Source of the DNA: Vampirovibrio chlorellavorus
GTDB taxonomy: Bacteria > Cyanobacteriota > Vampirovibrionia > Vampirovibrionales > Vampirovibrionaceae
Direction: 5' to 3'
Length of the DNA stretch: 64,000 bases
Assembly: GCF_003149375.1 (NCBI RefSeq)
Contig: NZ_QFWH01000005.1
Location: forward strand, 140,004-204,003
The notes under the pieces were generated by a model, which was given only the letters and a program-made list of their open reading frames with translations, ran no database searches and was not told the origin of the DNA. Position numbers and translations under genes: made by a program. Below are positions 8,468 to 17,285 of the stretch, piece after piece (the first letter of the stretch is position 1; each line of letters starts with the position of its first letter).

Positions 8468-10756
8468 GTGGATACCCACCCCGCACCCATGATCCCCCTG
8501 CCTACCGCGAACCACATAGAGAACGCCAAGCCCACCGCGGATCGGGGGCTTGGCTGTGGGTCGGTTGCCGAGCGGCGTAAGGTGCTTTTTTTCTATCAGG
8601 ATTTTGGGCAAATGGGGGGCATTGAGCGTTATTTGCTCCAAGTGGGACAGGGGCTTGCTCAATGGGGCAATATTGAACCGGTCTTTGTGTGTTCCGCCGG
8701 GGGGGCCTTGTATCAGGGCCTTCAGCAGCGGGGCTTTACGGTTTACGGGCTGAAAAGTCCCGCCTTCTTCAAGCCCTCTTTTTTAAGAACGCTGGACTGG
8801 GGGGCCTGGGGTCAACTCCGGCGGATTCTACAAGCGGAACGACCCGATATCGTCCATGTGCATTTTGGACTGATGGAAACCCTGCTGCCCCGCCTGTGGG
8901 GCTTTCCGGTGGTGTTTACCTTTCATGGTTACGGCAGTTTGTACGCGCTCTCTGAGCAGTCTGCAGGCGGCAAGGCTTGGTTCAAACGCATGGTGGCCGC
9001 CGTGTTTCGATTCACCAGTGTTCGGCTGGACGCCCTGCTGGTGGTCAGTGAAGCGGAACGTCAGCGCTTGTTGGCTCAGGGCTTTTTGGCGGAATCGGCC
9101 CCAGCACGAGTCATCCACAATGGTGTGACCTTGGCTGAGTTTCAGGCCCCGCCGGATGCAAGCCACTTGAACTCGCTGCGGTCGTGTTTGGGCTTGGATG
9201 CGGATCGTCCGGTGGTGACGTTTATCAATCGGCTGGATGAGAATAAAAATCCCGCTGATTTTGTTGAATTGGCCCGGCGCTTTGCCCGCAGCCATCCGCA
9301 AGTTCAGTTTTTACTGGTGGGGGATGGCCCCTTGAAAACACAGCTTGAGGGCTGGGCCGAGGGCTTGCCCGCCCTGAAAGTGGTGGGCTACCGAGCGGAC
9401 GTGCCCGCCCTGTTGGCTTTGAGTGACGTGCTGGTTTATCCATCCCGGCGGGAAGGGTTCGGGTTGGGGCTGGTGGAGGCCATGGCCGCTGGCGTGCCCT
9501 GCGTGGCCTATGCCAGCGAGGGCGCTTCGGAGATTTTGGGTACACCGCAAACGGAGGGCTGTCTGGTGCCGCTGGGCGATTTGCAGGCGCTGGCCGATCG
9601 GGTTCAGGCGTGGCTGCACTTACAGCCACAACAGGAGCAGTCATTAAAGAGCGCCCTGCGCGACCGGGCGCAGCACTTCACCCTGGAGGCCACCGTGCAA
9701 ACCCTAGGGGCTGTTTATCAAAACCTCATCCCTTCGGTGTCCGTCATACTTCCGGTATACAACGGCGCCCATTGCGTATTGCGGGCCGTGCAGTCGGTGC
9801 TGAACCAGCACTACTCCCACTGGGAATTGATAGTGGTGGATGATGGCTCCACCGACGGCACCTGGCAAGTGTTGTCCACGATTTCCGATGCCCGGGTGCG
9901 GGTGGTGTCCCAACCCAATCAGGGGGTGGCCGCCGCCCGAAATCACGCCTTTCAACTGGCCACAGGCGACTATATCGCCTTTATTGACGCGGATGACGTG
10001 TGGTTGCCCCATAAGCTCAGCGAGGAACTGAAAGTCGTTCGCCGAGAGACTGAGCCAGCGCAACCGGCCTGTCTGGTCTATAGCAGCTATTACGCCGTGG
10101 ATGATCGAAACCGCCTGCTGAACTTGCCCAAAATCAGCACCCATCAGGGGGATGTGGGTGAGTTGGCCCTGCGGGATGAGGGGCTGTTCTTGCCCAGCAC
10201 CACGTTGGTGCATCGCTCGGTGATGGTGGCGGTGGGTGGATTTCAGTCCCGTTGCTACCATGAGGATCGGGTCTTTTTCATTCAGGCCAGCCAGCAGTTT
10301 CCGGTTTACGCCACTGGGCAACGACTGGTGTTGTACCGGCAAAGCGAATCCGGTCGTTGTCGCTCGGTGCTGAAAGATTACCCGGCGGCCCTGACTGCGG
10401 AACTCTCCATTGTGGAAACCCTGCAGGGCAGCCTGAGCCCCGCACAACTGGCGATTTTGTCCTTGCAACAGCGCCGCAATTTAATGTGCCGATTCCTCAT
10501 GTATGGCTACCTGCCATCGGCCCAGCGCCTGTACCAGACCCTTTGCTCAGAGAAGCCCCAAGGGCCGGATGCCCGCCTGTGGGAGGCCTGCTTTCAGGGT
10601 CGCAAAAGTCAACTGGCCCTGCTCAGTGTGCGTACCGGCTGGAATGTACTTTATGCGGCCCGCACGCTGGTGCAAACCCTCACCCGCTGGATTCCCCTGT
10701 CTTGCCTGTTACCGCCCGCCGCCCGCCCTTACCTAAAGGACATACTGTCATGCTGA
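8468..10756 (+). CDS. Bifunctional glycosyltransferase: GT4 domain fused to GT2 domain
   Basis: 762 residues in one frame with two complete transferase modules. Residues about 38-415 form a GT-B, family 4 enzyme: GQMGGIERY near the N-terminus (nucleotide-sugar loop), VIHNGV, and the E-x7-E signature in REGFGLGLVEAMAAG at about 326-340. Residues about 424-700 form a GT-A, family 2 enzyme: VSVILPVYNG, VVDDGSTDGTW and the DADD motif near 507-510. Such fusions would add two successive sugars to a lipid-linked acceptor. The start is uncertain: GTG 8468 and ATG 8489 are both possible and neither has a clear ribosome-binding site. The stop overlaps the next gene's start by 7 bases, which supports joint function with the deacetylase. 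Confidence 0.88.
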   Translation: MDTHPAPMIPLPTANHIENAKPTADRGLGCGSVAERRKVLFFYQDFGQMGGIERYLLQVGQGLAQWGNIEPVFVCSAGGALYQGLQQRGFTVYGLKSPAFFKPSFLRTLDWGAWGQLRRILQAERPDIVHVHFGLMETLLPRLWGFPVVFTFHGYGSLYALSEQSAGGKAWFKRMVAAVFRFTSVRLDALLVVSEAERQRLLAQGFLAESAPARVIHNGVTLAEFQAPPDASHLNSLRSCLGLDADRPVVTFINRLDENKNPADFVELARRFARSHPQVQFLLVGDGPLKTQLEGWAEGLPALKVVGYRADVPALLALSDVLVYPSRREGFGLGLVEAMAAGVPCVAYASEGASEILGTPQTEGCLVPLGDLQALADRVQAWLHLQPQQEQSLKSALRDRAQHFTLEATVQTLGAVYQNLIPSVSVILPVYNGAHCVLRAVQSVLNQHYSHWELIVVDDGSTDGTWQVLSTISDARVRVVSQPNQGVAAARNHAFQLATGDYIAFIDADDVWLPHKLSEELKVVRRETEPAQPACLVYSSYYAVDDRNRLLNLPKISTHQGDVGELALRDEGLFLPSTTLVHRSVMVAVGGFQSRCYHEDRVFFIQASQQFPVYATGQRLVLYRQSESGRCRSVLKDYPAALTAELSIVETLQGSLSPAQLAILSLQQRRNLMCRFLMYGYLPSAQRLYQTLCSEKPQGPDARLWEACFQGRKSQLALLSVRTGWNVLYAARTLVQTLTRWIPLSCLLPPAARPYLKDILSC

Positions 10757-11478
10757 TTTTCAACTTTCATCACGTGGAAGCCCGAATTTCGCACCCGGAG
10801 CGCAAGCATATCAGCATCAGTCCGGTGGGCTTGAGCCGCCTGATTCGCACCCTGCGCTTGCTGGGTTTTAGACTGGTGTCCATGAGTGAGGCCCTGGCCA
10901 TGAGCCCCCAGCAGTTGAATGACAATCGAAACGTGTTGCTGACCTTCGATGACGGCTATGAAAACAATTTGCTGCAGGCCTTGCCGGTATTAGAAGCGGA
11001 GCAATGTCCGGCCACCGTGTTTGTACTGCCGGGACGGTACGGCGGCACCAACGCCTGGGATCAGGGTCATTTGCCCGAATCGCGTCGGGATCGCCTGATG
11101 AGCGTACGGCAAATGCACCAGATGGTGGCGTCCGGCTGGGTTGCACTGGGAAGCCACGGCATGCTGCACCGGGATATGACCCAACTGGCGCCAGCGGATC
11201 TGGGGGAGGAGCTGATGAAGTCCTACACCCTGTTGCAAGCGGAGTTTGGGGAGCGCTTTTTGCCCGTGTTCGCCTATCCCTGGGGCACGCACAGTGACCG
11301 GGAAGTGGAGGCCCTGACCCAAACGCCGTATCAGGCGGCCTTTACCGTGGAAACCCGGCCATGGCAGGCTACGGATCATCGGTTCAGGATTCCCCGCTTC
11401 TCGGCCTTTCACCGGGATGGGAACCCCCTGATTTTTCTGGCCAAACTGGCCCGCCATCAGGTGTTGCTGGCCCGCTAA
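10750..11478 (+). CDS. NodB-type polysaccharide deacetylase
   Basis: 242 residues from ATG 10750, which overlaps the preceding glycosyltransferase stop. It carries the NodB signature TFDDGY (65-70, catalytic Asp and metal Asp), the second metal motif SH...H (His136, His140 in LGSHGMLHRD) and the third motif FAYPWGTHS, equivalent to the usual RxPYG-like block. This is the carbohydrate esterase 4 fold, which removes N-acetyl groups from polysaccharide using a divalent metal. There is no signal peptide, so it could act on lipid-linked intermediates in the cytoplasm. Linked to glycosyltransferase genes, its substrate is probably the polymer made here rather than peptidoglycan, but that is inferred from context. 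A longer open frame starting at 10357 is an out-of-frame extension across the previous gene. Confidence 0.88.
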   Translation: MLIFNFHHVEARISHPERKHISISPVGLSRLIRTLRLLGFRLVSMSEALAMSPQQLNDNRNVLLTFDDGYENNLLQALPVLEAEQCPATVFVLPGRYGGTNAWDQGHLPESRRDRLMSVRQMHQMVASGWVALGSHGMLHRDMTQLAPADLGEELMKSYTLLQAEFGERFLPVFAYPWGTHSDREVEALTQTPYQAAFTVETRPWQATDHRFRIPRFSAFHRDGNPLIFLAKLARHQVLLAR

Positions 11479-11500
11479 ACCCGCTGGCCTTGCCCGCCCA

Positions 11501-11529
11501 CAGACAATCCGTCTTCTTCGGGCTATAAT
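11501..11529 (+). promoter_or_regulatory. Predicted promoter of guaA
   Basis: A perfect TATAAT at 11524-11529 is preceded by CAGACA at 11501-11506 with a 17-base spacer. Transcription would start near 11536, giving a leader of about 115 bases before the guaA ATG. Confidence 0.6.
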
Positions 11530-11652
11530 CAGGCATTATGCGCAGCACAGGTCTATTCGTTCTGGCTTTACCCCATTCGTGATTCGTGCGCTTTCCCCGT
11601 TGGAACCCGCTTGCCCCTTGAGTCTTGACCCGTCAAAGAAGGATGTCGCCCC

Positions 11653-13614
11653 ATGTCTCAGGATTTACTCGCCGAACAACCCGCTCCCTCCGAGAAAACA
11701 CAATCCGCACAGCCCCTGGAAAAAGTGGCCCTGCTGGATTGTGGCGCCCAGTACACCAAAGTGATCGATCGCCGGGTGCGGGAGCTGAACGTGGCCACCG
11801 AGATTGTTCCGGTGGATGTGAAAGCGGCTGACTTGGGTAGGGACTTCGCCGGGATTATTCTGTCCGGTGGCCCCAACAGCGTGTATGAGGCCAACGCCCC
11901 CCAGTGCGATCCGGCCATTTTTGAGCTGGGCATTCCGGTGCTGGGCATTTGTTACGGCATGCAGCTGATGAACCGCACCTTCGGGGGGACGGTGCTGCCC
12001 TCTCCCACCAAGGAGTACGGGGAGACCGAAGTGACCGTCTCCACGGACTGTGTGCTGTTTTCCGGGCTGGAGCCTGCCCAACACGTGCTGATGAGCCATG
12101 GAGACAGCGTGGGCCAGCCCGCAGAGGGTTTTGAAGTGGTGGCCCGATCGGTTTCCACCCATCAGCACGAGGTAGTGGCCGCCATTGAGAACCGGGAAAA
12201 GCGCTTTTACGGGGTGCAATTCCACCCGGAAGTGGACTTGAGCGTGAACGGCGGCAAAATGCTGGAGAACTTTTTGTATAAAGCCTGCGGCTTGACCGGG
12301 GCCTTTGATTTGTCCCATCGGCTGGAGGACACCCTGGCCCAGATTCAGGCCACCGTGGGCGATCAAAACGTATTTGTGCTGGTCAGCGGCGGGGTGGATT
12401 CCTCGGTGACCGCCGCCTTGCTGGTCAAGGCCTTGCGCCCGGAACAGGTGTTCGCCGTGCATATCGATTCCGGCATGATGCGGGCCAACGAGAGCGATCT
12501 GGTTTGTGAAGCCCTGAAGGCCATTGGCCTGCGCCACCTGGAGCGCATTGACGCCGAGGATATTTTCCTGAACGCCACCACGGAGATTGACGGGCAAACC
12601 GTGGGGCCGCTGAATCAGGTGACCGATCCCGAGGCCAAACGCCGCATTATCGGGGATGTCTTCTACCATCTGATTAGTGACGCCATCCGCAAAAGCGGGC
12701 TGGATCTGGATAAAACCTTTATCGCCCAGGGCACCTTGCGCCCGGACCTGATTGAAAGCGGCAACCGGGAGGTGAGCAGTCAGGCTCATACCATTAAAAC
12801 CCATCACAACGATGTGCCCCTGATTCAGGAGCAGCGCAAAAAGGGCCTGATTATTGAGCCCAACCGGGACTGGCACAAGGATGAAGTGCGCAAGGTGGGC
12901 CGCATGCTGGGCCTGCCGGAAGAACTGGTGATGCGGCATCCCTTCCCAGGGCCGGGTTTGGGGATTCGGGTGCTGTGCGCCCAAAGGCCTTATTTAACCG
13001 AGGACTACGCCTGCGTGAACGCCGAGCTGCAAGAGCTGGCTGAGGCCGATGGCTTTGAGGCGGTGCTGGTGCCGGTGCAAAGCGTGGGCGTGCAAGGGGA
13101 TAGCCGTAGTTATCGCTATTTGGCGGCCATCAAGGGCGACTTGGGGCAGCTCAGTTGGGCGCAAATCCGGTCGGTAGTCCAAAAAATCCCCAACCGCATT
13201 CATGCCATCAACCGGGTGGCCCTGTTGCTGAATGACAAGCCCCTGCCCAAGCAGCTGAAGACCATTACCCCCACCCTGTTAAGCCCCGTTTCGCTTGAAA
13301 AACTGCGGGTGCTGGATCAGTTGGTCACCGATGGCTTCCGGGCCGAGGGCATTCATGACCACATCAGCCAGCTCTTTACCGTGTTGCTGCCGGTGGATAG
13401 CGATCCGCAGGCAGATCGCCCGTTGCGGCACTCGGCGGTCATTCGGGCCGTCATTACCACGGATTACATGACCGCTCGCCCGGCCGCCCTTGGGTCGGAC
13501 ATTCCCGTGGAATTTATCCGCAATCTGGCCGAGGAACTTTCCGGGCAACCCAATGTAGACTGGGTGTTATATGACATTACCAGCAAGCCCCCGGCCACGG
13601 TAGAGTGGGAATAG
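11653..13614 (+). CDS. guaA: GMP synthase (glutamine-hydrolysing), long eukaryote-like form
   Basis: Converts XMP, ATP and glutamine to GMP in purine synthesis. The amidotransferase part has the nucleophile Cys100 (GICYGMQ) and His191/Glu193 (QFHPEV). The ATP-pyrophosphatase part has the loop SGGVDSS (245-251) and later HPFPGPGLGIRV, and the protein ends in SKPPATVEWE. At 653 residues it is about 130 longer than the usual bacterial enzyme of about 520, and the extra length lies in the C-terminal dimerisation region. In length, and in blocks such as GAQYTKVIDRRVREL, QGDSRSY and the SKPP-T-EWE end, it recalls the animal enzyme (about 690 residues), compared from memory. ATG 11653 follows GAAGGA at a good distance. 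It has its own promoter and no evident operon partner upstream. Confidence 0.97.
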   Translation: MSQDLLAEQPAPSEKTQSAQPLEKVALLDCGAQYTKVIDRRVRELNVATEIVPVDVKAADLGRDFAGIILSGGPNSVYEANAPQCDPAIFELGIPVLGICYGMQLMNRTFGGTVLPSPTKEYGETEVTVSTDCVLFSGLEPAQHVLMSHGDSVGQPAEGFEVVARSVSTHQHEVVAAIENREKRFYGVQFHPEVDLSVNGGKMLENFLYKACGLTGAFDLSHRLEDTLAQIQATVGDQNVFVLVSGGVDSSVTAALLVKALRPEQVFAVHIDSGMMRANESDLVCEALKAIGLRHLERIDAEDIFLNATTEIDGQTVGPLNQVTDPEAKRRIIGDVFYHLISDAIRKSGLDLDKTFIAQGTLRPDLIESGNREVSSQAHTIKTHHNDVPLIQEQRKKGLIIEPNRDWHKDEVRKVGRMLGLPEELVMRHPFPGPGLGIRVLCAQRPYLTEDYACVNAELQELAEADGFEAVLVPVQSVGVQGDSRSYRYLAAIKGDLGQLSWAQIRSVVQKIPNRIHAINRVALLLNDKPLPKQLKTITPTLLSPVSLEKLRVLDQLVTDGFRAEGIHDHISQLFTVLLPVDSDPQADRPLRHSAVIRAVITTDYMTARPAALGSDIPVEFIRNLAEELSGQPNVDWVLYDITSKPPATVEWE

Positions 13615-13674
13615 TGACTGACTGAACCGTGATTTTTCCGGAAGCGCTTGCCCCAATGGCAGGGAGTTTTTCCG

Positions 13675-14733
13675 GTGAGATTGAAGCGGGTTGAGCATTC
13701 GGTTGCGTTTTGGGCCTTCAGTTTTCTGTTGTACGGCTTGTGTTTTGGCCTGATTCGGGTGCAGGCGGAAGCCTTGTACCACAAGTCACCCCGGCTGACG
13801 CCCCGGACGAGGGCGGAAGTTCCCAAGCCCTCTCCCCTGTTGGCTCCCCAGCTGGATTTAAAGCGGGACAATCGCGTTCACCACACGCCCCCGCCGTCGG
13901 TTTATTCTGATCTGGTTCCGGTGTCCTGGCAGCCGGAAAAAAAGGCGCCCAGCGATTCCCCGCAGGCAAGACCCGCTCAGCCCGCACCGGTGCGAGGACA
14001 GCGCTCCACACAGCCGCAAAGTCATTTGCACGACGGTCTCCCCAGTTGGCAGTCCAGCGTGATGACACCGGCAGCCCAGCCTGCCAGGTCAGCAGCCCCC
14101 GCATTGCACCCTAATCATCCTCTCCACCTGTCAGCCACGCCCCAAAATGGTCTTCTCTTTGAGGAGGACGCCTTTGCCCTGCAAGCCGTGGCCGCCCCCG
14201 CGAGTCGTTCCTCCGGTGAGAAGCCGCTGGTGCATTTTCCGCAAGAACTGGCCGATACCCGCTCCGCCCAATCGGCGATGGAAGCGGGCTTTTATCCGGT
14301 GGGTTACCGTCCTTATTTACCCGCTTCCATCGTGGTGGTTTCTGGCAAGCATCAGGAGGCCCTGTCTCACTACAACCGGGCCAGCTATTATGGTCATGCC
14401 AACCAGCTGAGAGAGGCCATTCTGGAGTATCAGCAGGCCATTCGCAAGAATCCCGAACTGGCGGATGCCTATGTGGGCCTGTCCTCGACCTATTTGCTCA
14501 AGCACCAGTGGGAAGAGGTATTCCTCAATGCCCGCAAGGCCCTCTCCCTGAAGACGGGGTTTATGGACCCGGGTAATATCGTTCAGGCCAAGTACAACCT
14601 GAGCGCGGCCTACTGTGCGGCGGATGACTATGGACAGGCCAAGATTTTTTACAATGCCGTCAAGTTGGCCAACCACGCCCAAACGGCCGAGCTTTGGGAA
14701 TACCTGAAAAAGAACTGCAAGCCCAAGCCCTGA
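13675..14733 (+). CDS. Membrane-anchored TPR protein of unknown function
   Basis: About 352 residues. The N-terminus has a basic start followed by one hydrophobic segment (SVAFWAFSFLLYGLCFGLI, about 9-27), a signal anchor or uncleaved signal. A Pro/Ser/Gln-rich linker covers about 45-200. The C-terminal 130 residues contain two to three TPR units (SHYNRASYYGHANQLREAIL, then NPELADAYVGLSSTYLLKH, then KYNLSAAYCAADDYGQAKIF), usually protein-protein contacts. GTG 13675 is preferred because GGGAG lies 8 bases upstream; ATG 13648 has no ribosome-binding site. It lies 60 bases after guaA, probably by chance. No enzymatic motif was seen. Confidence 0.7.
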   Translation: MRLKRVEHSVAFWAFSFLLYGLCFGLIRVQAEALYHKSPRLTPRTRAEVPKPSPLLAPQLDLKRDNRVHHTPPPSVYSDLVPVSWQPEKKAPSDSPQARPAQPAPVRGQRSTQPQSHLHDGLPSWQSSVMTPAAQPARSAAPALHPNHPLHLSATPQNGLLFEEDAFALQAVAAPASRSSGEKPLVHFPQELADTRSAQSAMEAGFYPVGYRPYLPASIVVVSGKHQEALSHYNRASYYGHANQLREAILEYQQAIRKNPELADAYVGLSSTYLLKHQWEEVFLNARKALSLKTGFMDPGNIVQAKYNLSAAYCAADDYGQAKIFYNAVKLANHAQTAELWEYLKKNCKPKP

Positions 14734-14736
14734 CCC

Positions 14737-15867
14737 TTATTGCCTGGGCTGCTTTCGCTCGTACCAGAAGGGCATTTTACTTTCCAGATTCAGGCGGGCC
14801 TGCGGCGGGGCCTTGTGATAGCCCTGGACATCACAGGCCGGAAAGAGCTGGGTGACCTCATGGATTTGCCAGTGTCGGCGGGGATCATCCAGTCGGTGCC
14901 AGCCTTTGGGATCTCGTATGGGCGGTTCTTTTCGCTTGCCCCGGATAATGTAGCGCATGGTGGGTAAATTATCGGAGTACAGGCCCAGCCGTAGGGGCTG
15001 GATGCCGTGATCCTGTTGCGACAGGGTGAGCCATTGGGCGTACAGATTTTCCACCTGGTTAAAGAGTTGCTTGAGGTACTCGTTAAAATGGGCCTCGCTG
15101 TCCGTAAAACCCGCGCTGCGGGCGGTGGCTTTCAGTGTTTGCAGTTCCTCCGGGGTGAAGTCCAAATGGCTCAGCCCGTTATCCCGATTCTTGGCATCCA
15201 CCACCGGCGTCAGCGGTTTTGGGCCGTGATATCTCAAGGGCGGGTGCAGTCGATCCTGATCGGCCAGAATTTGCGGTTTACTGAAGTAGTAGCGCAGCGA
15301 CAGATCATCGGACAGTTCCGGGTTTTGCTGATCAAATTCAGGATCGCGAATGGCCTTCAGGGCGGGATCATGCACATAGAATACAAAGCGAATGTTCTGG
15401 CGGCCCTGTTTGCGCAGGCCGTTCACGTCGCTGACCAGTCGGTTGCTGATCAACAGCAGTTGCTTCAGTCCTTCCGGATGGCCGTTTTTCAGAAGGGCCC
15501 GGGCGGTGGGGGCGTGTTCTGTACTCAGGGCTTTCAGCAGGGCCTTGGCCCGCTCAAAGGCAATGGGGTTAAGGGGAGGGGCTGGTGGTATGGGCTGTGG
15601 ATCGGCCTTCTCCGCACTGGCCTTGGGGCTCTTTCCGGCAGTGACCTGACGTTTGGGGGATTCTGTCTGACGGGGCCATAAGACTTGCCCCAGGAATGGT
15701 TTGGGCGGGAGCCCTGATGTCAGTCCCTTTGCCTGCCGCTGAAATTTATCCTGGCCGGATGGTGGTGCCGGGTACTGGTGAACTGTGGCTTCGTTTGCCT
15801 TTGCCCGTGTGGTTTGATGTATCCCGCTTAACGGGTTTGAATGCGAAAATACCCCTTGTACGATCAC
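14737..15867 (-). CDS. Uncharacterised protein, paralogue of the adjacent 16019-17083 product
   Basis: 376 residues, unrecognised. The first 100 residues are polar and probably disordered. The rest aligns by eye with the upstream neighbour: ALLKNGHPEGLKQLLLISNR matches ILKNGYASGLRHLLKVGNQ; FVFYVHDP matches LVIYYDHP; LSHLDFTPEELQTLK matches LEYLEFSEGDLKRMK; LFNQVENLYAQWL matches LFNMLYNLHLARE; QIHEVTQLFPACDVQGYHK matches KIHDLSHLFPGCHLK. The shared core is thus about 250 residues and mostly helical, with no catalytic motif I know. GTG 15867 is supported by GGGGAG 7 bases upstream. No signal peptide or membrane span was seen. It is convergent with the TPR gene, stops being 3 bases apart. Confidence 0.7.
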   Translation of the reverse strand: MIVQGVFSHSNPLSGIHQTTRAKANEATVHQYPAPPSGQDKFQRQAKGLTSGLPPKPFLGQVLWPRQTESPKRQVTAGKSPKASAEKADPQPIPPAPPLNPIAFERAKALLKALSTEHAPTARALLKNGHPEGLKQLLLISNRLVSDVNGLRKQGRQNIRFVFYVHDPALKAIRDPEFDQQNPELSDDLSLRYYFSKPQILADQDRLHPPLRYHGPKPLTPVVDAKNRDNGLSHLDFTPEELQTLKATARSAGFTDSEAHFNEYLKQLFNQVENLYAQWLTLSQQDHGIQPLRLGLYSDNLPTMRYIIRGKRKEPPIRDPKGWHRLDDPRRHWQIHEVTQLFPACDVQGYHKAPPQARLNLESKMPFWYERKQPRQ

Positions 15868-16018
15868 AAGCGTTCTCCCCTGCCGATTGGTAATGATAAC
15901 CTCACCTTCAAAACGGCATTATAAATTAAAAACAAAATAATCCAAGCGTTAAAATAGAATCCATCGATCGGGTTTGAAAAACGCGCCATCCCCAGCCAAC
16001 GTTGCGGCTGAACGTTCC

Positions 16019-17083
16019 TTACGGCTGCGTATCGCCCCGGAAAAGCCGCTCCAGTAAAGCGCGTTGCGCTTCCAGGGGCAGCGGCGTCTCGGCGTTCCCG
16101 GGCTGTGGATGATGACTGGCGGCCTTCAGGTGGCAACCCGGAAACAGGTGACTGAGATCGTGGATTTTCGTGTCGCCCCCGGAGTGCCGTGTGGCAATGC
16201 CCACCTTGTAATGGGCAGGGTTCCGCTGGAATTGCAGGGCCATTTCCTCTCTGGCCAGATGCAGGTTGTAGAGCATGTTAAACAGCTGGAAGGCATAATC
16301 GGCCAGCTCTTCCTTGTTGTTCAGGTTGAAGCGCTCACTGGGCGGCACCGCGTGGTGCTGGCGCACGGTGTCTTTCATTCGCTTCAGGTCGCCCTCACTG
16401 AATTCCAGGTACTCCAGTTCGCTCAGGCCCTGCTTGCCCCGGGCGATGTTTGACCAGTGGTTCATGGCGCTGAATTTAGCGGGCAGACGCCGAGGGGTCA
16501 ACACCTCGCACAGGATTTCTGTTTCGGGCGCCATCTCGTAGGCGAAACGCCGTGCGCTAAAGGGATCTTTCAGGTGCCCTTGGGCGGGGTGATCGTAATA
16601 GATGACCAGTTCGGGCTTTGGCTGCCCCGGGGCGGTCACTTGATTCATCTCGCTTATAATCTGGTTTCCCACTTTCAGCAGATGTCTCAGCCCGCTGGCG
16701 TAGCCATTTTTCAGGATGGAGCCAATGCGGGGGTCCACGTCGTTGTCCAGCTCTTTCAACATGCTATCCAGCGCCTCGAAGGAAATGGGGTTGCGGGGCT
16801 CCTTGCGATCGTGCTGAGCGCCAGCGACAATCTGGTTGCGTTTACTGCCGGGAGAGGCCCCGGGCCGTTTGATCCAGGGGGTGTTGAATATTCGCTGAAA
16901 CAGGTTTTTATTGCTACCCGGAGAGAGCTGAGAGAGGCCCGATTTCGAGGAAAGCGGGCTGCCAGCCCGTTGCGATTTCTTCGGTCGGCCTGCTGCCGGG
17001 TAGGGGGTGGGGGAACCTGTGGCGCTTTTGACGTTTCGGATATTCCCGGCGGCGTTGATGGGTGCTTGAACCCCTGACAGCAT
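16019..17083 (-). CDS. Uncharacterised protein, paralogue of the adjacent 14737-15867 product
   Basis: 354 residues with a basic, Pro/Ser-rich disordered first third and a conserved C-terminal core shared with its downstream neighbour (matching blocks are listed there). Within the core the motif FP(G/A)C, preceded by IH(D/E), and the LKNG(Y/H)..GL(R/K) block are the most conserved features and so the best candidates for function. ATG 17083 has GGGAGG 9 bases upstream. The two genes are separated by 151 bases, share strand and order, and are most simply explained by an old tandem duplication, since identity is low. I do not recognise the family and assign no function. Confidence 0.7.
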   Translation of the reverse strand: MLSGVQAPINAAGNIRNVKSATGSPTPYPAAGRPKKSQRAGSPLSSKSGLSQLSPGSNKNLFQRIFNTPWIKRPGASPGSKRNQIVAGAQHDRKEPRNPISFEALDSMLKELDNDVDPRIGSILKNGYASGLRHLLKVGNQIISEMNQVTAPGQPKPELVIYYDHPAQGHLKDPFSARRFAYEMAPETEILCEVLTPRRLPAKFSAMNHWSNIARGKQGLSELEYLEFSEGDLKRMKDTVRQHHAVPPSERFNLNNKEELADYAFQLFNMLYNLHLAREEMALQFQRNPAHYKVGIATRHSGGDTKIHDLSHLFPGCHLKAASHHPQPGNAETPLPLEAQRALLERLFRGDTQP

Positions 17084-17171
17084 AATGCAGACCCTCCCAC
17101 TGTTTCAGATCGACGAAAACCACTTGATGAACCAGCAAGATTGCTGTCCCATTGCGAATTATTATCCGTTA

Positions 17172-17199
17172 ATAGTACGGCCTGAACCCGGAAGCGCAA
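17172..17199 (-). promoter_or_regulatory. Candidate promoter for the paralogue pair
   Basis: On the minus strand TTGCGC (17199-17194) is followed after 16 bases by TACTAT (17177-17172). The -35 and the spacing are the same as in the small-RNA promoter at 61393-61420. The leader to ATG 17083 would be about 80 bases. Confidence 0.4.
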
Positions 17200-17285
17200 T
17201 GACTAAATTCTGGTTAAATTCCCGGGGCTGAAAGAGGGGCTGTGGCAAAAACAGGCATCGCATTCTCACAACAGGCCGGAGAACG

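Noticed and set aside
10357-10749. N-terminal extension of the deacetylase frame
   Set aside because: It is out-of-frame sequence of the preceding glycosyltransferase; the NodB domain begins at ATG 10750.
11665-12984. 439-codon frame antisense to guaA
   Set aside because: Gln/His/Gly-rich shadow of a conserved gene in GC-rich DNA; no ribosome-binding site or domain.
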